Position numbers and translations under genes: made by a program. From Edolisoma coerulescens (lineage: Eukaryota > Chordata > Aves > Passeriformes > Campephagidae), in NCBI GenBank assembly GCA_013397115.1, contig VWZW01007132.1, positions 214,599 to 278,598 of the forward strand: a stretch of DNA of 64,000 bases. The letters are read 5' to 3'. A model generated the notes under the pieces. The model had not been told where the DNA came from and made no database searches. It saw only the letters and a list, made by a program, of their open reading frames with translations. This document shows positions 12,353-25,499 of the stretch, one piece after another. Position 1 is the stretch's first letter; each line of letters starts with the position of its first letter.

Positions 12353-13096
12353 TCACAGAATCACAGAATCAACTAGGTTGGAAAAGACCTTTGAGATCAT
12401 CAAGTCCAACCTATGACCAAACACCACCGTGTCAACCAGACTATGGCACCAAATGCCACATCCAATCTTTTCATACACACCTCCAGGGACGGTGACTCCA
12501 CCACCTCCTTGGGTAGCCATTCCAATGTCTAACCACCCTTTCTGTGAAGAAATTCTTCCTAATGTCTAAACCTCCCGTGATGCAGCTTAAGGCTGTGTCC
12601 TGTCATGCTTTCGCTGGTTGCCTGGGAGAAGAGGCCGAACCCCACCTGGCCACAACCTCCTTTCAAGTTCTTGTAGAGAATGATAAGGTCACCCCTGAGC
12701 CTCCTCTTCTCAGGCTCAACATTTCCAGCTCCCTCAGTTTCTGCTCATCGGATTTGTGTTCCAGACCCTTCACCAGCCTTGTTGCCCTTCTCTAGACACA
12801 CTCCATCATTTCAGTGTCATTCCTAAATTGAGGGGTCCAGAACTGGGCACAGCACTCAAGGTGTGGCCTCGCCAGTGCTGAGTACAGGGGCAGAATGACT
12901 TCCCTGGTCCTGCTGGCCACAGTATTCTTATTACGGGCCAGGATGCCATTGGCCTTCTTGGCCACATGGGCAAGCGCTGGCTCATGTTCAGCCACTGTCA
13001 ATCAGCACCCCCAGGTCCCTTTCTCCTGGCTGCTGTCCAGCTGCTCTGTCCCCATCCTGTAGTGCTGCAGGGGGTTGTTGTGGCCAAGGTGCACAG
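12353..13096 (-). mobile_element. CR1 LINE copy, 5'-truncated, with part of ORF2
   Basis: At 12353-12400 the sequence shows the CR1 3' end in reverse complement, with two copies of the 8-bp terminal unit (CACAGAAT) and then 'GGTTGGAAAAGACCTTTGAG' and 'TCATCAAGTCCAACC'. It continues through the 3' UTR ('CACCTCCAGGGACGGTGACTCCACCACCTCCTTGGG'-like block, 12480-12516) into the C-terminal part of the reverse transcriptase. It is truncated at its 5' side near 13096. Both its terminal sequence and its length differ from the CR1 fragment at 10.0 kb, so it probably belongs to another CR1 subfamily. I could not assign the subfamily with confidence. Confidence 0.92.
12792..13090 (-). pseudogene. CR1 ORF2 (reverse transcriptase C-terminal end), decayed
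   Basis: On the minus strand, residues such as VAKKANGILA and REVILPLYSALARPHLE match the well-known C-terminal region of the CR1 ORF2 reverse transcriptase. The copy is dead. The segment around 12995-13010 appears to be missing a base relative to the family, shifting the frame, with a second apparent frame loss just downstream (about 12975-12985). A TAG also interrupts the frame at the V-stop after 'MMECV' (12792-12794), where the family normally reads through. No endonuclease domain or 5' ORF is present. It is retrotransposon debris with no host function implied. Confidence 0.85.
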
Positions 13097-13099
13097 ATG

Positions 13100-14030
13100 T
13101 TCTTAATATATTCTTAAGGTCAGTAATGCAGAGATGTGCCCCTTTGCCACGAGGGTCTGTTCCAAGTCAGAACACTGATCTTAGACGAGAAATAACATAT
13201 TAAATATTTTCTATAGTTTTCAGGTTTTATTCTGCTTGTAAGTTTTATTGCTGTACTGCTAGACATAGTTCAATTATGCTCTTCCCTTAAAACAAGGTGA
13301 TTGTTTGAGCTACTACTAGTTGTTTTAAATGTGAACTTTAAACTGAGAATAGGAAACTGTTCTTTTGGGAGTTTTTGTACTTGCATGTCGGTGAAACAAC
13401 TTACATACTGAATTATTAATAGATTTGATTGGAATAGTAAAAATTCTCACTGGTTGAGAGAAATTTCATTTGAGTTCACTTTAGCGCATGATGCTTTTTT
13501 TTTGCTGTGGTCAAGTAGTGGCTGCTGATGCAACTTGATATGTAGAACTGGTGTAACACTACTATGCAGAAAAATAAAAGTATTTTTTTGTTATCAAAAG
13601 TAAGCAGTCTTATGGTAATACTAGTGGTATAGTCCTTTGTTATATTGTCAAGATGACACAGCTCTTATATGTTTGATACTTGCCTAATACCTTCATGTTT
13701 TAGGTGAGATCTCAGCTCAATATTGAGAAGCGATATATTTTACTTAGCACATATGTATTAATTAACAAATGGCTTTTTGCTGGAGTTTAACTTTTAATTG
13801 TAGAGCTTTTTTTGTGGGCAAATTATCTGTGCTTTATGAATTGTACACTGCTGTAACTTTCCTTAAGAGGGTAATATATATCATTAAGTGAGTGAAATAA
13901 GATGGGTTGGCATTAAACTCAGATCAGAGCTTTTCAACAGTAGCAGCCCAGCTTCAGAAGATGTGTAATCTTAAAATTCTTAGCTTCTAAGAGCACTACT
14001 GTGAACACTTTGTTAAAAAAAAAAAGGTTA
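13100..14030. other. No gene seen
   Basis: AT-rich noncoding sequence with short T and A runs (for example 13495-13503). Nothing recognisable. Confidence 0.5.
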
Positions 14031-14034
14031 ATTC

Positions 14035-14470
14035 TTCCAAGTGAGTACAAAAATTTAATAATTTTGGTAAATGATCATGCGGTGATTATTAAACTAATAT
14101 GTAATTAGCATTTTCTAATGACAATCATAATCTTGACAAATGCTTTCATTCATTTTTTTCTGATCATTAAAGACTTTAAAAGCACTGATTTTTTTTAACT
14201 GAGGCCCTTGGCTGTTCATCAGTGGTGCAATTCAACCTAATACTCCAGTGGCCAGTAATCAGAGAGTTGACTATTAAGTGAAGGAAATTTTATCATTGTC
14301 TTTATGAACATCACCTTTATTTCTTGTCTAACACAGCAGGTAGACAGAACTGTAAAAACAGCTAACTGATACATATTCATCCCTTTTTTAAAATGGTGAA
14401 TTACTCAAAATTTTTTATGTCTTACATGATCAAAATTCAACCAATACTTTGACAATAGTATGATCTTTGA
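14035..14470. promoter_or_regulatory. Candidate CNE, homeodomain-rich
   Basis: TAATTAG at 14102-14108 follows an AT-rich run containing GATTATTAAAC (around 14083-14093). CAATCAT-type cores lie just downstream. The sequence is complex and repeat-free. Conservation and activity are unverified. Confidence 0.28.
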
Positions 14471-14474
14471 GGTT

Positions 14475-17400
14475 TGTCAAGTACAAGTTTTTGTGTGTTT
14501 TTTTTTAAAGTTGAACCAGAAGCAGATTTCAATCTTCTCAATATGTGTATTTGTTATTACTTCTAAAAGGATTTTCTTTCTTTCTAACAGTCTTTTTCTG
14601 TGTTAAAACATGTATTTTCTTCTCTTCAGAAGCAACATACTTGCTCTAATGAATTGTTGTGGCTAGCCATTACCTATGATGCATTATCCAAGTGCTTGAT
14701 TCTATGAATTGGTGGTTAACTTACATCAGAGATACTGAACATGGCTTAGCTAAGTGTTCTCCTATGCACAGGAAACACATCCTATAATCAGTGCTGATGT
14801 TCATATCCTCTTACTTCCCTTTGAAGTTCCTTGTATTTTTGGCCTATGCCATCACAGAGATACTCTTCTCGTTCTTAGCTCTTTGCAGCAAGTCTGCAGC
14901 TGCTCAGGTCTCTGTCCTCACTTTGCTGAAACACACCCAGAATTCGTGACCCCTCTGCAGCCTAATTCCTTTTTCAGGCTTGTTTGTCCAGCAGTCTTGT
15001 TTTCAGTTCTTTTCCCTGCAGCTGGAATGGAGTAATTTTATATTTACAGAATGTGAAAGATAAAACAAGCGTGCAAAAAGTATAGCAGTGTAGTACATAG
15101 TACCAAAATATTTCTGTTTGTTTACTTTAGATGTTTGAGTTTATGCAGAGACAAACTGACTTGAAAAATATAGGACAGATGATCAGAAATGTGGATAAGG
15201 ACAGCATGTTCCTCTGCTTTATTTAGCATTGAGCATATTAATGGGTGCTCAATAAATGGTAATGGTTTTGGAGACATGATGATTGATGTTTCCTGGATCA
15301 AAACATAGAGATTTTGTTTAAGAACAGCCCAGCTGGCAGAGTGATCCTCTTTTGAAACTGTTTGTGATCAAAATATGTCAGAGCTGCATCTATAAAATAC
15401 AGTAGGCAAGACTTTTTGTCAGTGGATTGGTTAATTTATTTTAACAGTAAACTATCAACTGTATCTTTGATTATTCATCCCTCCTGTCACACCATATTCC
15501 TATCAGTGAGTTAGAGTACTGCTCTTTTTCTGCTTTCCAGATTTTGTTTCTTACGTTGTGAACATACTGCTCTCAAAAAAGGGCTATATATTTTTGGAGT
15601 AAGAACACATACAAGGTACTGAAAAGAGAGAATTACATATTTATTTGTGGACAAAATTGCACCACACACATACTTTGAACAGCCAGTATTGAGGAATGGA
15701 AAGCTATCAGCTGTCTTTTAAGGAAGCCATCTCTGTGACTCATGTGGTGCCATCCTGCCTGGTCAGAGCACACCTCAGTGTGACTGGTATAACCAGAAGG
15801 TCCAAGATCAGAAATTGAACATGTCTCTTACTTTGTTATCTCAGCTGATTGTTCCTCTTAAAGTAGCAGTGCTTTTGGCTTTGAGTTAAGAGGAGATGGC
15901 TTCCAAATTAATGGCTTCTAAGGTACTTAGTACAGGCACTGAACAAAGCAGTTAAAGCCATCCTTGATATTTCCATGGTTGCAGTAGTAAGTGAAAATTC
16001 AGAAAGAAAGCAGGCAAATTTAACTTTCTTTTCTCTCACCCTTTTTCTTGAGGCCACCTCTTTCTCTTCCACTTCTCTCTCCATCCAGCTCTTTTGTCAC
16101 CCTTAAGGAAAGTTAATTAGCTATAGTATCCTTCCTGCTCTTTCAATTTGTCACGTATCGTTTTCTTTGCGTTTTAAATGCTCTTTGGACTCTCAAAAGG
16201 AAAGCAAAATTTTTTAAGGAAAAACTCACAAAGTTGATTACACTTTAAAAAAAATGGGAATTAATTTCAAATGTTGGGAGCATATTTGCCAGATAAATTA
16301 CATGAAATGTTTTTACTTACTCCATTTGGAAACTTGGTATTTCTAAATTTGTATTAAATTGATTATTTTAGGTAAAGCATGAAAAAATCTATTGTTAAGG
16401 AGTCTTTAAAAATCTGAATCTCTCCATGGGATAGATATGTAAATATCCAGAGTACACAATTCTTATTGTATTGATGTGTAGCGACATGAAGTTCATGAAC
16501 TAGGGTTATTGACAAAATAGACTGCAACAGCTCCGAAGAGTGGTTCATTGTGTTTGAATGCATTTAGGCAGCTTTAATTCTTGAATTAATTATACAATAT
16601 ACTATAAAGCTACAAAGAAGAAGCCATTAAAGTCATCTGTGTCAAAGGAAATTTGTATATTGAGGAGTATATTGTGGCATATAGCCACAGCTGTGAGTCG
16701 GGGTTGTATGGGGAGATTGTCTGCCCAAAACAGAGTTCTCTTCTGAAGGCAACAGAGTGTTGGTATTGCCAGCTTACATGTTGCTGCATAGCTGGTCCGG
16801 GTGGTAATTGCTGATCTCTGTTACTTGCATTTAACGTCACTGAATTTCTCTCTTCCCTCAAAAATGAAAACGAGTAACTGTTCTTACTTAAACATCTGAG
16901 TCTAGAAACTTGGGACATTAAATGCTCAAATACCTGAGCTAACACGAGTTGTGAAAAGATTGCAGTGATTGGTAGCACTGTAGTGTTGAAGACACATTCA
17001 AGAAGAATGACTCTTCTCAACTGTAACAACCATTGCCCATTTCTAGCAACAGTTGTAAAGGTAGACTGGGGGCTGTGCTTACTCCCTGCTTATTCCCATC
17101 CGCTTTTTGCTTTTTTAGCAGTTCAACTGAGGCACTGATCTTTTAATGACTACTCAGTGAGGGAAAACTTGTTTATCCTCTTGAAATGGCTGTGTACCTC
17201 ATAAAGAAATTTGGTTCCTAATAGCAGCTATATTGCTGAAATTCCATCATGTGTTGCTTTTTATGAGATGTGAACATTTGAAAAAAAATACATAATTTGT
17301 TACAGAGATGTGATCTTTGAGGGCAGAGTTTCATGCCAACAACATACAAAACAAGTAGCTGAAGCTAGGGCCTGAATACATTTACTGCAAAGAAATCATG

Positions 17401-18060
17401 AAAAAATCCTCTCCCCAGTAGCAATAAAGCACCTTTTGATCTGTATTTCTGAAGCTGTGCTGTTCATTGTTGCTTTCTTTTGTTCTGCTTCTGCCTCCTT
17501 TTTCCCCAACAAGCCTGTTTGCTTTAGCCTGCCTGTTTGGCGCTTTGCAGAGCATCTCTGTAAAAGGGGATTTCATAGCACGTAGGTTTATGTGCCTTGT
17601 AAAAATTCCTCGCAAATACTGTTCCGTCATTACTTAGTAGGAGTACAGCACTTCTGCTGCCATGGTGCTCTTGACTGAAGGCATAAGTGGTGTATAGGCC
17701 CCTGGATAGTTCCTTTGTGCTGAAGCAAATTTGACTTAAGATTTTTACTTAAAACGAGGATAATCATGTTTGCATGTGGCACAGTTTCTTTGGCAGCCTC
17801 AGCACCTCAGCCATTTTTATGCTCCCTCTTTTTTTTATTGTTATTATAGCAGTTGTCCAAACATACAATCACGTGGTATAATCTGTCTGGAAATTCTAAT
17901 TCTGATGAGAGCAGAGGTGGGAAGAAGGAGGTGGCAAATTGAAGGTTTCAGTATTTTAAATTCAGCTTTTGCTTCAGTCTTCTAAGTGTTCCAGAATCCT
18001 CCACTGCGATCACGTTACTGGGACGTATAAGTGGTCTCAGAGATACAAAACTCGAAACCA
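14475..18060. other. No gene seen; longest chance ORF lies here
   Basis: The longest stop-free stretch in the window, 139 codons at 16610-17029 (-), has no recognisable domain or compositional bias. It also has no neighbouring exon-like sequence. I treat it as chance. No named repeats. Confidence 0.5.
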
Positions 18061-18064
18061 GTAT

Positions 18065-18620
18065 TAAGTCAATTTGATATTTGTGTGTCATGGGTTTCAT
18101 TGTAAATCACTCCAAAGCTGAGCATGCCATTTTAACCCACAATGTGTTCGAATTAGCTCGGAGAGCTTTAACTGCAGTGACACTAGCAGGTCTCACTTAA
18201 ATATTGTAAAATATTATTATTTGACTAGTGCTCCTTTAAAATAGGCTATTTAATGTACGTGCTGAATATTATACCAAATACAGCTTTTGAGGAATTTCAA
18301 GCTCCTGGCCAGGGACCCAGAATGGAAAACATTGACTGTTAAATAACATACAAATTAACTATCCAGAAGTTTAACTCAAGGAACAGATTAATAAAGCTGT
18401 CAAAACTGCCTGTCCTCCTAAATATATAGTATAATCTTGCCATGTTACTGTAACCCAGTAAAGAGTTGGTGATATCAGCATAAATGATTTTATCTAGTAT
18501 TTTTCTTTTCAAGATAAATCCAAAGGTGTTAGGATCACATTGGTTTTATGGTTATATTTGATATATGATAATATCATCTATGTCTGCAGAATTTATGATA
18601 TTAATATGAGGAGAATGGTG
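18065..18620. promoter_or_regulatory. Candidate CNE
   Basis: Homeodomain-type cores AATTAA (18353-18358) and GATTAATAAA (18386-18395) are followed immediately by a TALE-type CTGTCA (18397-18402). That HOX/PBX/MEIS-like arrangement gives the block some interest. Function is inferred from motifs alone. Confidence 0.27.
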
Positions 18621-21270
18621 GGATTATTATTATGGGTCACACAGAATTACAGATCCCAATAATAGTACACCTAAAAAAAGAAAAACTGTCAGCTGTAGTG
18701 TAGTGTCAGCGCCCATCTTTTCAAGCTGTTGTAGTTCACATTACAAAGAAGGCCATTTTAGCTAGGAGCATAACAATCTCATTGTATTAATCATTTTCTG
18801 TGTTTAAGCAATATGTGGATGTCTGCTTTCAGTGACAGAAATAAAATCCTTGAAGGGAACAGTCTGTGAAATAAACTCTGAAGGGACAGTGAGACTGCCT
18901 CTCTTTACTCCCTATGGCCTAATTAAACAGTGGAAAAGCCACCATAAAAGAAATTAAATTTAAAAAGACAGATTGGCAACAGGAAGGGTGTGGCAGCAAC
19001 TGATGTCCATGTGGTGCTCCATTTGCAAATATCATGAAGAGCGGTTGTGCTAAGGGGCAAAGTAGGGAGTTGCTGATCATGGATTTTTAAAAAATATTTT
19101 CACTTTTGCTAATGACAGGATTCTCTAGTCTGGTCTAGTATTTTCCTTTTGCAATCTTCTGCAGCAATGTAACACCAAGAGAAAGAAAGCCATACATCTT
19201 CAGGTGTGCTATTCTGCTGGTAACATTTCATTAATAGAAAGTATAATGAATAAACAATTTCTAATCAAGATTTTAAAGATGTTTATGCATGTCTATACAC
19301 ATTTTTCCATGCATATGTATTAGCACTGGGCCTGGGCCTGTGCTGGGTGATTTTTGTTTTTTCTTAAATTGCTGGGTTTTGTATTGAGATGGTCTGTATT
19401 GCCAGAAGCAATTCAGTCATTGGTTATCCTTTTAAAAATAAGAGGGGTTCACCTGCTGTGATCTGTTGAACTCATGAATGATTGACTTTACTTGGGTAAT
19501 AACATGTGGTTATTCCTGGCTATGACTGATACAGTACAATATAACTGGAAGAAGAGTGTGAACTATCCAAGAACTACAATTATTTTGAAGGTAGAAAATG
19601 ACTGTAGGAGAATTGCTAAGACTGTTCTGTGTGGTGCAGTGTAATGTTCTCCATCTTCACACCTTTGCTATTTGGTATAATTTGTGTTTGTGCATGGTTT
19701 ATGTTTACACTAACCTACAACAGTAGGTTACAATGTTGGCATGCTGGTGAAACAGCGTCAGTGGGAATCAGTGCCCAAGGTGTTCCTCTCTTTCAATTAA
19801 AGTTCCTCCTTTTCCATTACGAGTCCTTCCCTTGCAGGGCAAACCAGCTCATTCATTTGGTAAGCTTTTCCTCCACGCTTGTTTCATCTCAAAAGTCGTG
19901 GGATCTGTTCTTCACCTAAGAGTATTTTATATCCAACAGAGTGTACATAAGTCCAGATCCAAGCAATGTGCCTTAGTTTACTCTGTAAGCCAAGAGGAAT
20001 ACCACAGAGCTTTTTTTTTTCCTCTCCAGAGCAGTAAGGTGTACAAATCTTTTAACCAGGTTAACTTCAATGCCCTTTTGGCACTTAGAGGCACCTGTTT
20101 GGGAGTGCACCATGAGGATGAGCCATAGCTGTATGAGACACCACAAAACTTATGACTCATTAGTTATTAAGGAAAGTTTGTAAACAAAATTAACAAAGAA
20201 GGACACCAAAAAACTCTCGACCTCCAGAAAATAACTCAGTCACCTAGTTCGGATGCTGAGTTCTCAAGTTGGGAGTCAGCTGTCAGCCTCCAGAGCCTCC
20301 AGTCTCCTTTCTCAGTCACCAGAACACTTCTCAAGGACCCCCAACTTGGCCAGTGGAAATATCCATAGAAGAAGTCTGATGAACAGCTTTTCCTGCTCAA
20401 TTTCTGCAACGTTGCTTCAAGAAAAGTGGTAAAAATGTTTTGAAGTAGTTGCTGTACCTACAGGGGCTCCCTTTCACAGAATACAGACCCCAGAGCCAAG
20501 GGCCATTGAACCAACACTCATGAGGAGGGACAACGGGCAAGAGGTTTCTTCATTCCCTCATTGTCCCCCAGTATTCTTGGAAGGCAGTGTTCTATGTTGC
20601 TTTACACTCTCCAGTCTGTATCAAGCATGGAGAGGGCTTCATCCTATCTTATGCAAGTATCAGATCACAAGCCATAGAGAAAATTGGGAAAAACTTCACC
20701 CTGACGCTTCTATGTAGGCCAGACAAATTACCCAAGCTCACAGAGGAAACAGGACACATTGTTTGAGGTATGGTATTGTGAAAAAATTCCCTTTATGTGC
20801 CTTTTGTCATTAGAATTTATGTCTCAGAGACAAGTCTTCCCAGAGACTTGCCTACAACATTTAGCCTTGCACTACCTTGAGTAGCATTTGTCTTTCAGAC
20901 AAACTCCAGCCAGTCAGGATTGAAAGCCACGGCACAAAATGGACTTCACAGTTTTAATTCTTAAGGCAGTAAATGTTACAACAAAAATACTGGTTTGGAA
21001 TTATTTTCTGGATTTTTTTTAAACAGGAAAAGAATATTAGATATTTCATCAGCATGTTAGAGCCCATAATACATTCGCTATGTTTCTGAAAGCTACCATC
21101 ACCTTACACTGTTATTGTATGCTGATTTTTCTGTTATTGAATAAATGCTATTGGACAGAATTTTGATGATTCTGTGTGCAGGTAGATACTAGGATTTGGG
21201 GAATGGGTAAAGGCTGCTTTGTGATAATAAATGTAGAAAAATAGATGGGTGAAAAAGCAGTTGCTTCTTT

Positions 21271-21406
21271 ATAGGTAGTGGTATATATGGCTGTATGCTC
21301 ACTGCATTAATATCTGTCACATGTGGGTTTATGTTAGAAAACATANATAGGTAGTGGTATATATGGCTGTATGCTCACTGCATTAATATCTGTCACATGT
21401 GGGTTT
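21271..21406 (+). repeat. 60-bp exact direct duplication flanking a single N
   Basis: Positions 21271-21330 and 21347-21406 appear identical (both begin ATAGGTAGTGGTATATATGG and end ATGTGGGTTT). They are separated by 15 bp and the only N I noticed, at 21346. An exact repeat directly abutting an N is the usual signature of two contig ends that overlap but were joined without merging. This is therefore more likely a false assembly duplication than a biological tandem repeat. Confidence 0.85.
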
Positions 21407-21524
21407 GTGCGTTTCTTGGTGTTATGGTTGTGATTTTCATGCATCCCGAAAGACAGGCATATTTTGTATGTATTATGCTTTTCTGTGCTTTGCTATTGCC
21501 AGAAGCTTGAAATCAATACCGCTT

Positions 21525-21745
21525 TTTCTTTCTGATAATTAAAAGGATGGTTTATCTTAATATGGATCTTTAATTTTAATAAGCTAATAATTCTGATTTT
21601 AGCTACTATTATCTTAATAGCTAAGCCTTCTTAAATGTTTTTATCGTAATTCGCTTGGATAGTGTTGCCATTTTTTCAGCCTGCATGAATCCTTGCTCTA
21701 TAGTGACGTCTGCTGGAAATGGCAAACTGGAATGTTCAAGGGCAT
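21525..21745. promoter_or_regulatory. Candidate CNE with CRE-like site
   Basis: GCTAATAATT at 21583-21592 lies within several TAAT cores. A near-perfect CRE, TGACGTC followed by T, lies at 21704-21710. The block starts about 120 bp after the suspect assembly join. Confidence 0.27.
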
Positions 21746-22589
21746 ATTTAAGCTTTTCAGTTCAGGGTTGCTTGATCCTTTTACATGCATGAAGTATCAA
21801 CTGTATAGAAGAGCAGTATCACATTTTCCCATTCCTTAACAGGTGTTGTTTCTGCACTGGACTTGGTAGAATTTGGGCTTTATCTTGTGGCAAGCATGTG
21901 TTTTTTGCCTTGGAGCACATTCCAGCAGTGTAATTTTTGACACTTGTTCTATGCTTGTCATAAAAGTTGATAGTTGGAAGTCATCAGGTTCTGAGAAATA
22001 AGTGTTTATGCTTTGTATTAGATCCATACTGAGGTGCTCAGATTCAGTTATTCAGCACTTCTTGCTGACAGTCCTGACACCAATATTTAAGTAATTATAG
22101 AGGAGTCAATGAAAAAAATTTATGCTTTTAATCTGACATTCAGAATTAGGTAATATTTACTTTATATCTTAAAAAAGGTATAACATTCAAAGTAGACACT
22201 GAACATTTTGCATTAGAACTAAAAAAGGAAAGTAATGAGCCCATTTTTAAATGAATTCAAAAAGCAATCTGATTTTAGTTCTTGCAATGGAGAGCAAATA
22301 AAATAAAAACTATCGTACTTTATTTACTAACCGATGAATTGAATTGTCCGCCTTTTATTACAGATATAAAGCAAAGACTATGAAGAGGCAATCATTTTTG
22401 CAGCTATCAGACTTTCAGTAACATATCTCTTGTGGTTTAAATAACAGATAGTTTAAGTGTTTTTCCATTACCTTCGTGTAAATGAAAAATGCATAAAATA
22501 TTTTAACAAGGCAAAGTAATCCAAGGAGATTGTTATTTTGTGTTACAAATTAGGTTATTTCTGTCATAAAATTAAAGGAAAAAAAATCA

Positions 22590-22870
22590 ACGCAAGGACA
22601 TTTCAGCTTAATATCATTTACCAGAAGGAACATGTAACAGATTTAATGAGCTAGCAGGTCACCTGAATCCAGCTGTTTCCGACCAGCTTTATGAAACGGA
22701 GAATGCAGCTAACGGTAGGAGGTAAGCATTATTACAAGCTCTCAAGGAGTTACAAAATCGATTTCTGCTTGAATGAATTAATTTAGATTATCAATTTATA
22801 ACCAGCTACACGAATCCCATCAACTCAACAATTCAGTGAATGATCAGGCTCAGCCCTTGCAAGAGCTTAA
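22590..22870. promoter_or_regulatory. Candidate CNE with back-to-back CAGGT/ACCTG boxes
   Basis: CAGGTCACCTG at 22655-22665 is a perfect odd palindrome presenting two facing CAGGT (ZEB/SNAI-type E2-box) half-sites. ATCGAT lies at 22757-22762 (CUT/ONECUT-like). A long AT homeodomain run, TGAATTAATTTAGATTATC, begins at 22774. Bipartite CAGGT pairs are the preferred arrangement of two-handed ZEB zinc-finger repressors. Occupancy here is unknown. Confidence 0.37.
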
Positions 22871-22874
22871 CAAT

Positions 22875-25110
22875 TAGAGAGCTCTATAGTTATCTCCTGT
22901 CCTACGGTGTTGCTAACAAAGTTCCTTAGTTTGACAGAAAGAGAAGGAAAATGTTTGCTTAAGGACATTGCAGGAGTGAAACACATCTTTGGTGAGGGAA
23001 AAGAGCAGCTCCCATAGAGCAACTGTGTTCTTGTGTCTTTCCTTCCTAGAAATTCTTCCAAAGGTGACTGAAATAGAGTGATTCTTTTTGCTAGCAAGAA
23101 AACATGACCAGTGCAGGGAAGAGGCCAAACCATCTAATTTCAATCATGTACTTCTAAAGAAGAGAACAAAGGACAGGATGTGAAAACTAATGCTTATAAC
23201 TATCACACACTCTAAAAGTTTGTACCTGTAGTGCTATTAAAAATGTCTTGCCTTTTTGCTGGAATGCAGCAAGGTAGTTCCTCTTCCTCCCCATTCTAGT
23301 GCAGTCATTTAAACCTGTGAAAAGAGAGTGTAAATTGCTGCTAGTCAGAATGTTACTGTTTTATTTTGCACAAGTGTTCAATGGCTACTCAGGATGCAAG
23401 TCATTGGTGATTCAGGCCATTCATCTTTTTATCTTTGACTTGTCTCCTTCTTGTAATATTGCAAAATAGTTATGAGTAAAAGGACATTTGCTGTGCATCA
23501 GTTACTGCTGTCTCCCGAAGCATAAAATACAGTGGTTACTCTTCCTTGCCTGTTCAGTCAGTTTTGGCACCATCTTCCCTGTCTCGGAAGATAAGAGTGG
23601 TACAGTAAGTACAGCACTTTATTAGCAGCATATGATTTATCACAGGGACATTAAACTTAAATAAGTAATTGTGTTTATAAATATCCTTTAACAGAAGCCT
23701 GCATTCTGGGTTTAGTAATACACGTCAGTGGTGAAGTATGAAAAAGTGATCAGCTGTTGGGTCATAAAGCCTTATTGTTGCCTGAAAATAACCTCAAATT
23801 ATTACATTTTAGGGCTGAGGAAAATCAATAGGATTATATTGTTCTTCTTCTAAAAGGTACATTTGCAGTGCAGTGTTCAAAGAGTAATAGGCATGATGGC
23901 TTCTGCTAGGGACAAAATGAGTTGCACCTACGTCATGTGGAAAGTATACCACTAAAAAGACCTCAGATTCCTGACAGTTTTAAACCACTAACAAAAATTG
24001 TTAAATAGCTCTGTTGCCCTTACGCTGTAAGAAAGTGGAGGGTTTTTAAGTACTGGAAATGCATCTTCTGGACAAACTTGGATATGTTCACATGGGCTAC
24101 CAGTGCTTTTACTTTTTTTCCTTGGCTTGGCTGTAAACAGCCTTCTCTAAATTCTCCCTGGGCAGACAAAAATTGAAGACAACAATGCAAACCTCTTCTG
24201 ATGGAACAATTAAAAATTATGAGAAATCCTTTTTTTGTAGTCTTTTCTGTAAGGTTAGCTCTAATTTGACAATCAAATTATTGTCTTTTTCCTCATTATT
24301 TATTATTATTTTAGCAAGGTTTTATGCTAGCACTTATAGAAGTTGGTGTTTATTAGATGGTAGAATTTAATAGTCTCTGATTTCCTGGGACAGGCAGTGT
24401 ACAGTCCTGTAAGAAGCATTAGTCCACCCTATAGACCTCATTCTGAAAACTTTTCCAGGCTACATATAGGTTCTCAAGATCCATAAACTGACCCTGCAGT
24501 AGGTTAACTGCATGGGAGCTGTCAGCCCATCAAACAGTAAAGGAACTCATCTGGAGATGCTCTTCTTTCCATCTGTATCAATCACAGCAGGTACCAATCC
24601 TTTTGGAAAATAAGATTTAAAGTGTATATGACACTGATGAGAGTGAACCTGTAAGTTTTTATGTGTATGCCTAGTGCCTTATGCACTTTCCCAACCACCT
24701 GCTCTAAAACCAACTTCAGTGGATGGGACAATGCTGCCATGGGATGGATATTTGGGATATTTGCTGCTGAAGACACTGGGGCTTTACAAAAGTAACTCTT
24801 GGTGTCAGCACTTTTTGCTGTCCTGTATGCAATACTGGAAGCAGTGTAATCCTGGCAGCACTATACCTCTGTCTTTGCCGTGTGAATTTTCCACAGATTT
24901 CTGTACTTCTGTCACCAAACTCTTTCCAATACCCAAGACAGCTCCTTCAAAGCTAATTCTAGTGTCAGTGTGATCTCCTCTACTATAATGGTTGAGTCTG
25001 AGGGGATAGCTAAATAAATCTCCCACTGTGAGCTTTCATTGAAGAAATTCTTTCTCTCAGATTTGGATAGTTTATCCCTGGAGCATGCTATCATTCATGG
25101 ATGGGCGGCT
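22875..25110. other. No gene seen
   Basis: Overlapping minus-strand chance frames at 22867-23143 show no domain. The sequence is ordinary AT-rich noncoding DNA, and no repeat was recognised. Confidence 0.5.
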
Positions 25111-25114
25111 AAAA

Positions 25115-25200
25115 ATTAAAAGGATTCAGAGGCTCAGTGACTTCCCAAATGTCAGTCTTTCACATCCAGCAGCTATTGGGCTGAGATGAACCTCTAACTT
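25115..25200 (-). mobile_element. MIR-type SINE relic
   Basis: GAGGCTCAGTGACTTCCCAA (25129-25148), then 'TGTCAG', 'AGCAGCTATTGGGCTGAGAT' and 'GAACCTC', follow the order of the reverse-complemented MIR core ('...CTCAG..GTGACTTGCCCAAGGTCACACAGCTAGTAA...'). The copy is heavily mutated and only about 85 bp long, consistent with an ancient amniote insertion. Low identity leaves room for chance. Confidence 0.45.
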
Positions 25201-25499
25201 TTCCTTTGAGGGGAGAACCTCCTGCCATGTGCCTTGTGAATCTCCCTTTCTTCTTTATGCCCATAATCATTTAGTAGATGAACTGCAGAGCAAATCCATC
25301 ACAAGGTGGGATCTGTTGCACAGCCTAGAAGCGGGGCCTTTTCTTGTCTATGTGTTTGGTCAAGTAGTTGTAGCTATCTGTTCAAGCACGGTGAGCTAAG
25401 TTTTTAGATTTGCTGTAATAATGTCACTTACTGCACTGTGGAGAGTTTTAACTAGAGAAAAAATTAAGTCTCTTTCAGCTGTTGCAAGGAAGGCCCACT

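Noticed and set aside
16610..17029. 139-codon minus-strand ORF, longest in the window
   Set aside because: No recognisable domain, repeats or codon bias, and no adjacent exon-like sequence. Length is compatible with chance in 64 kb.
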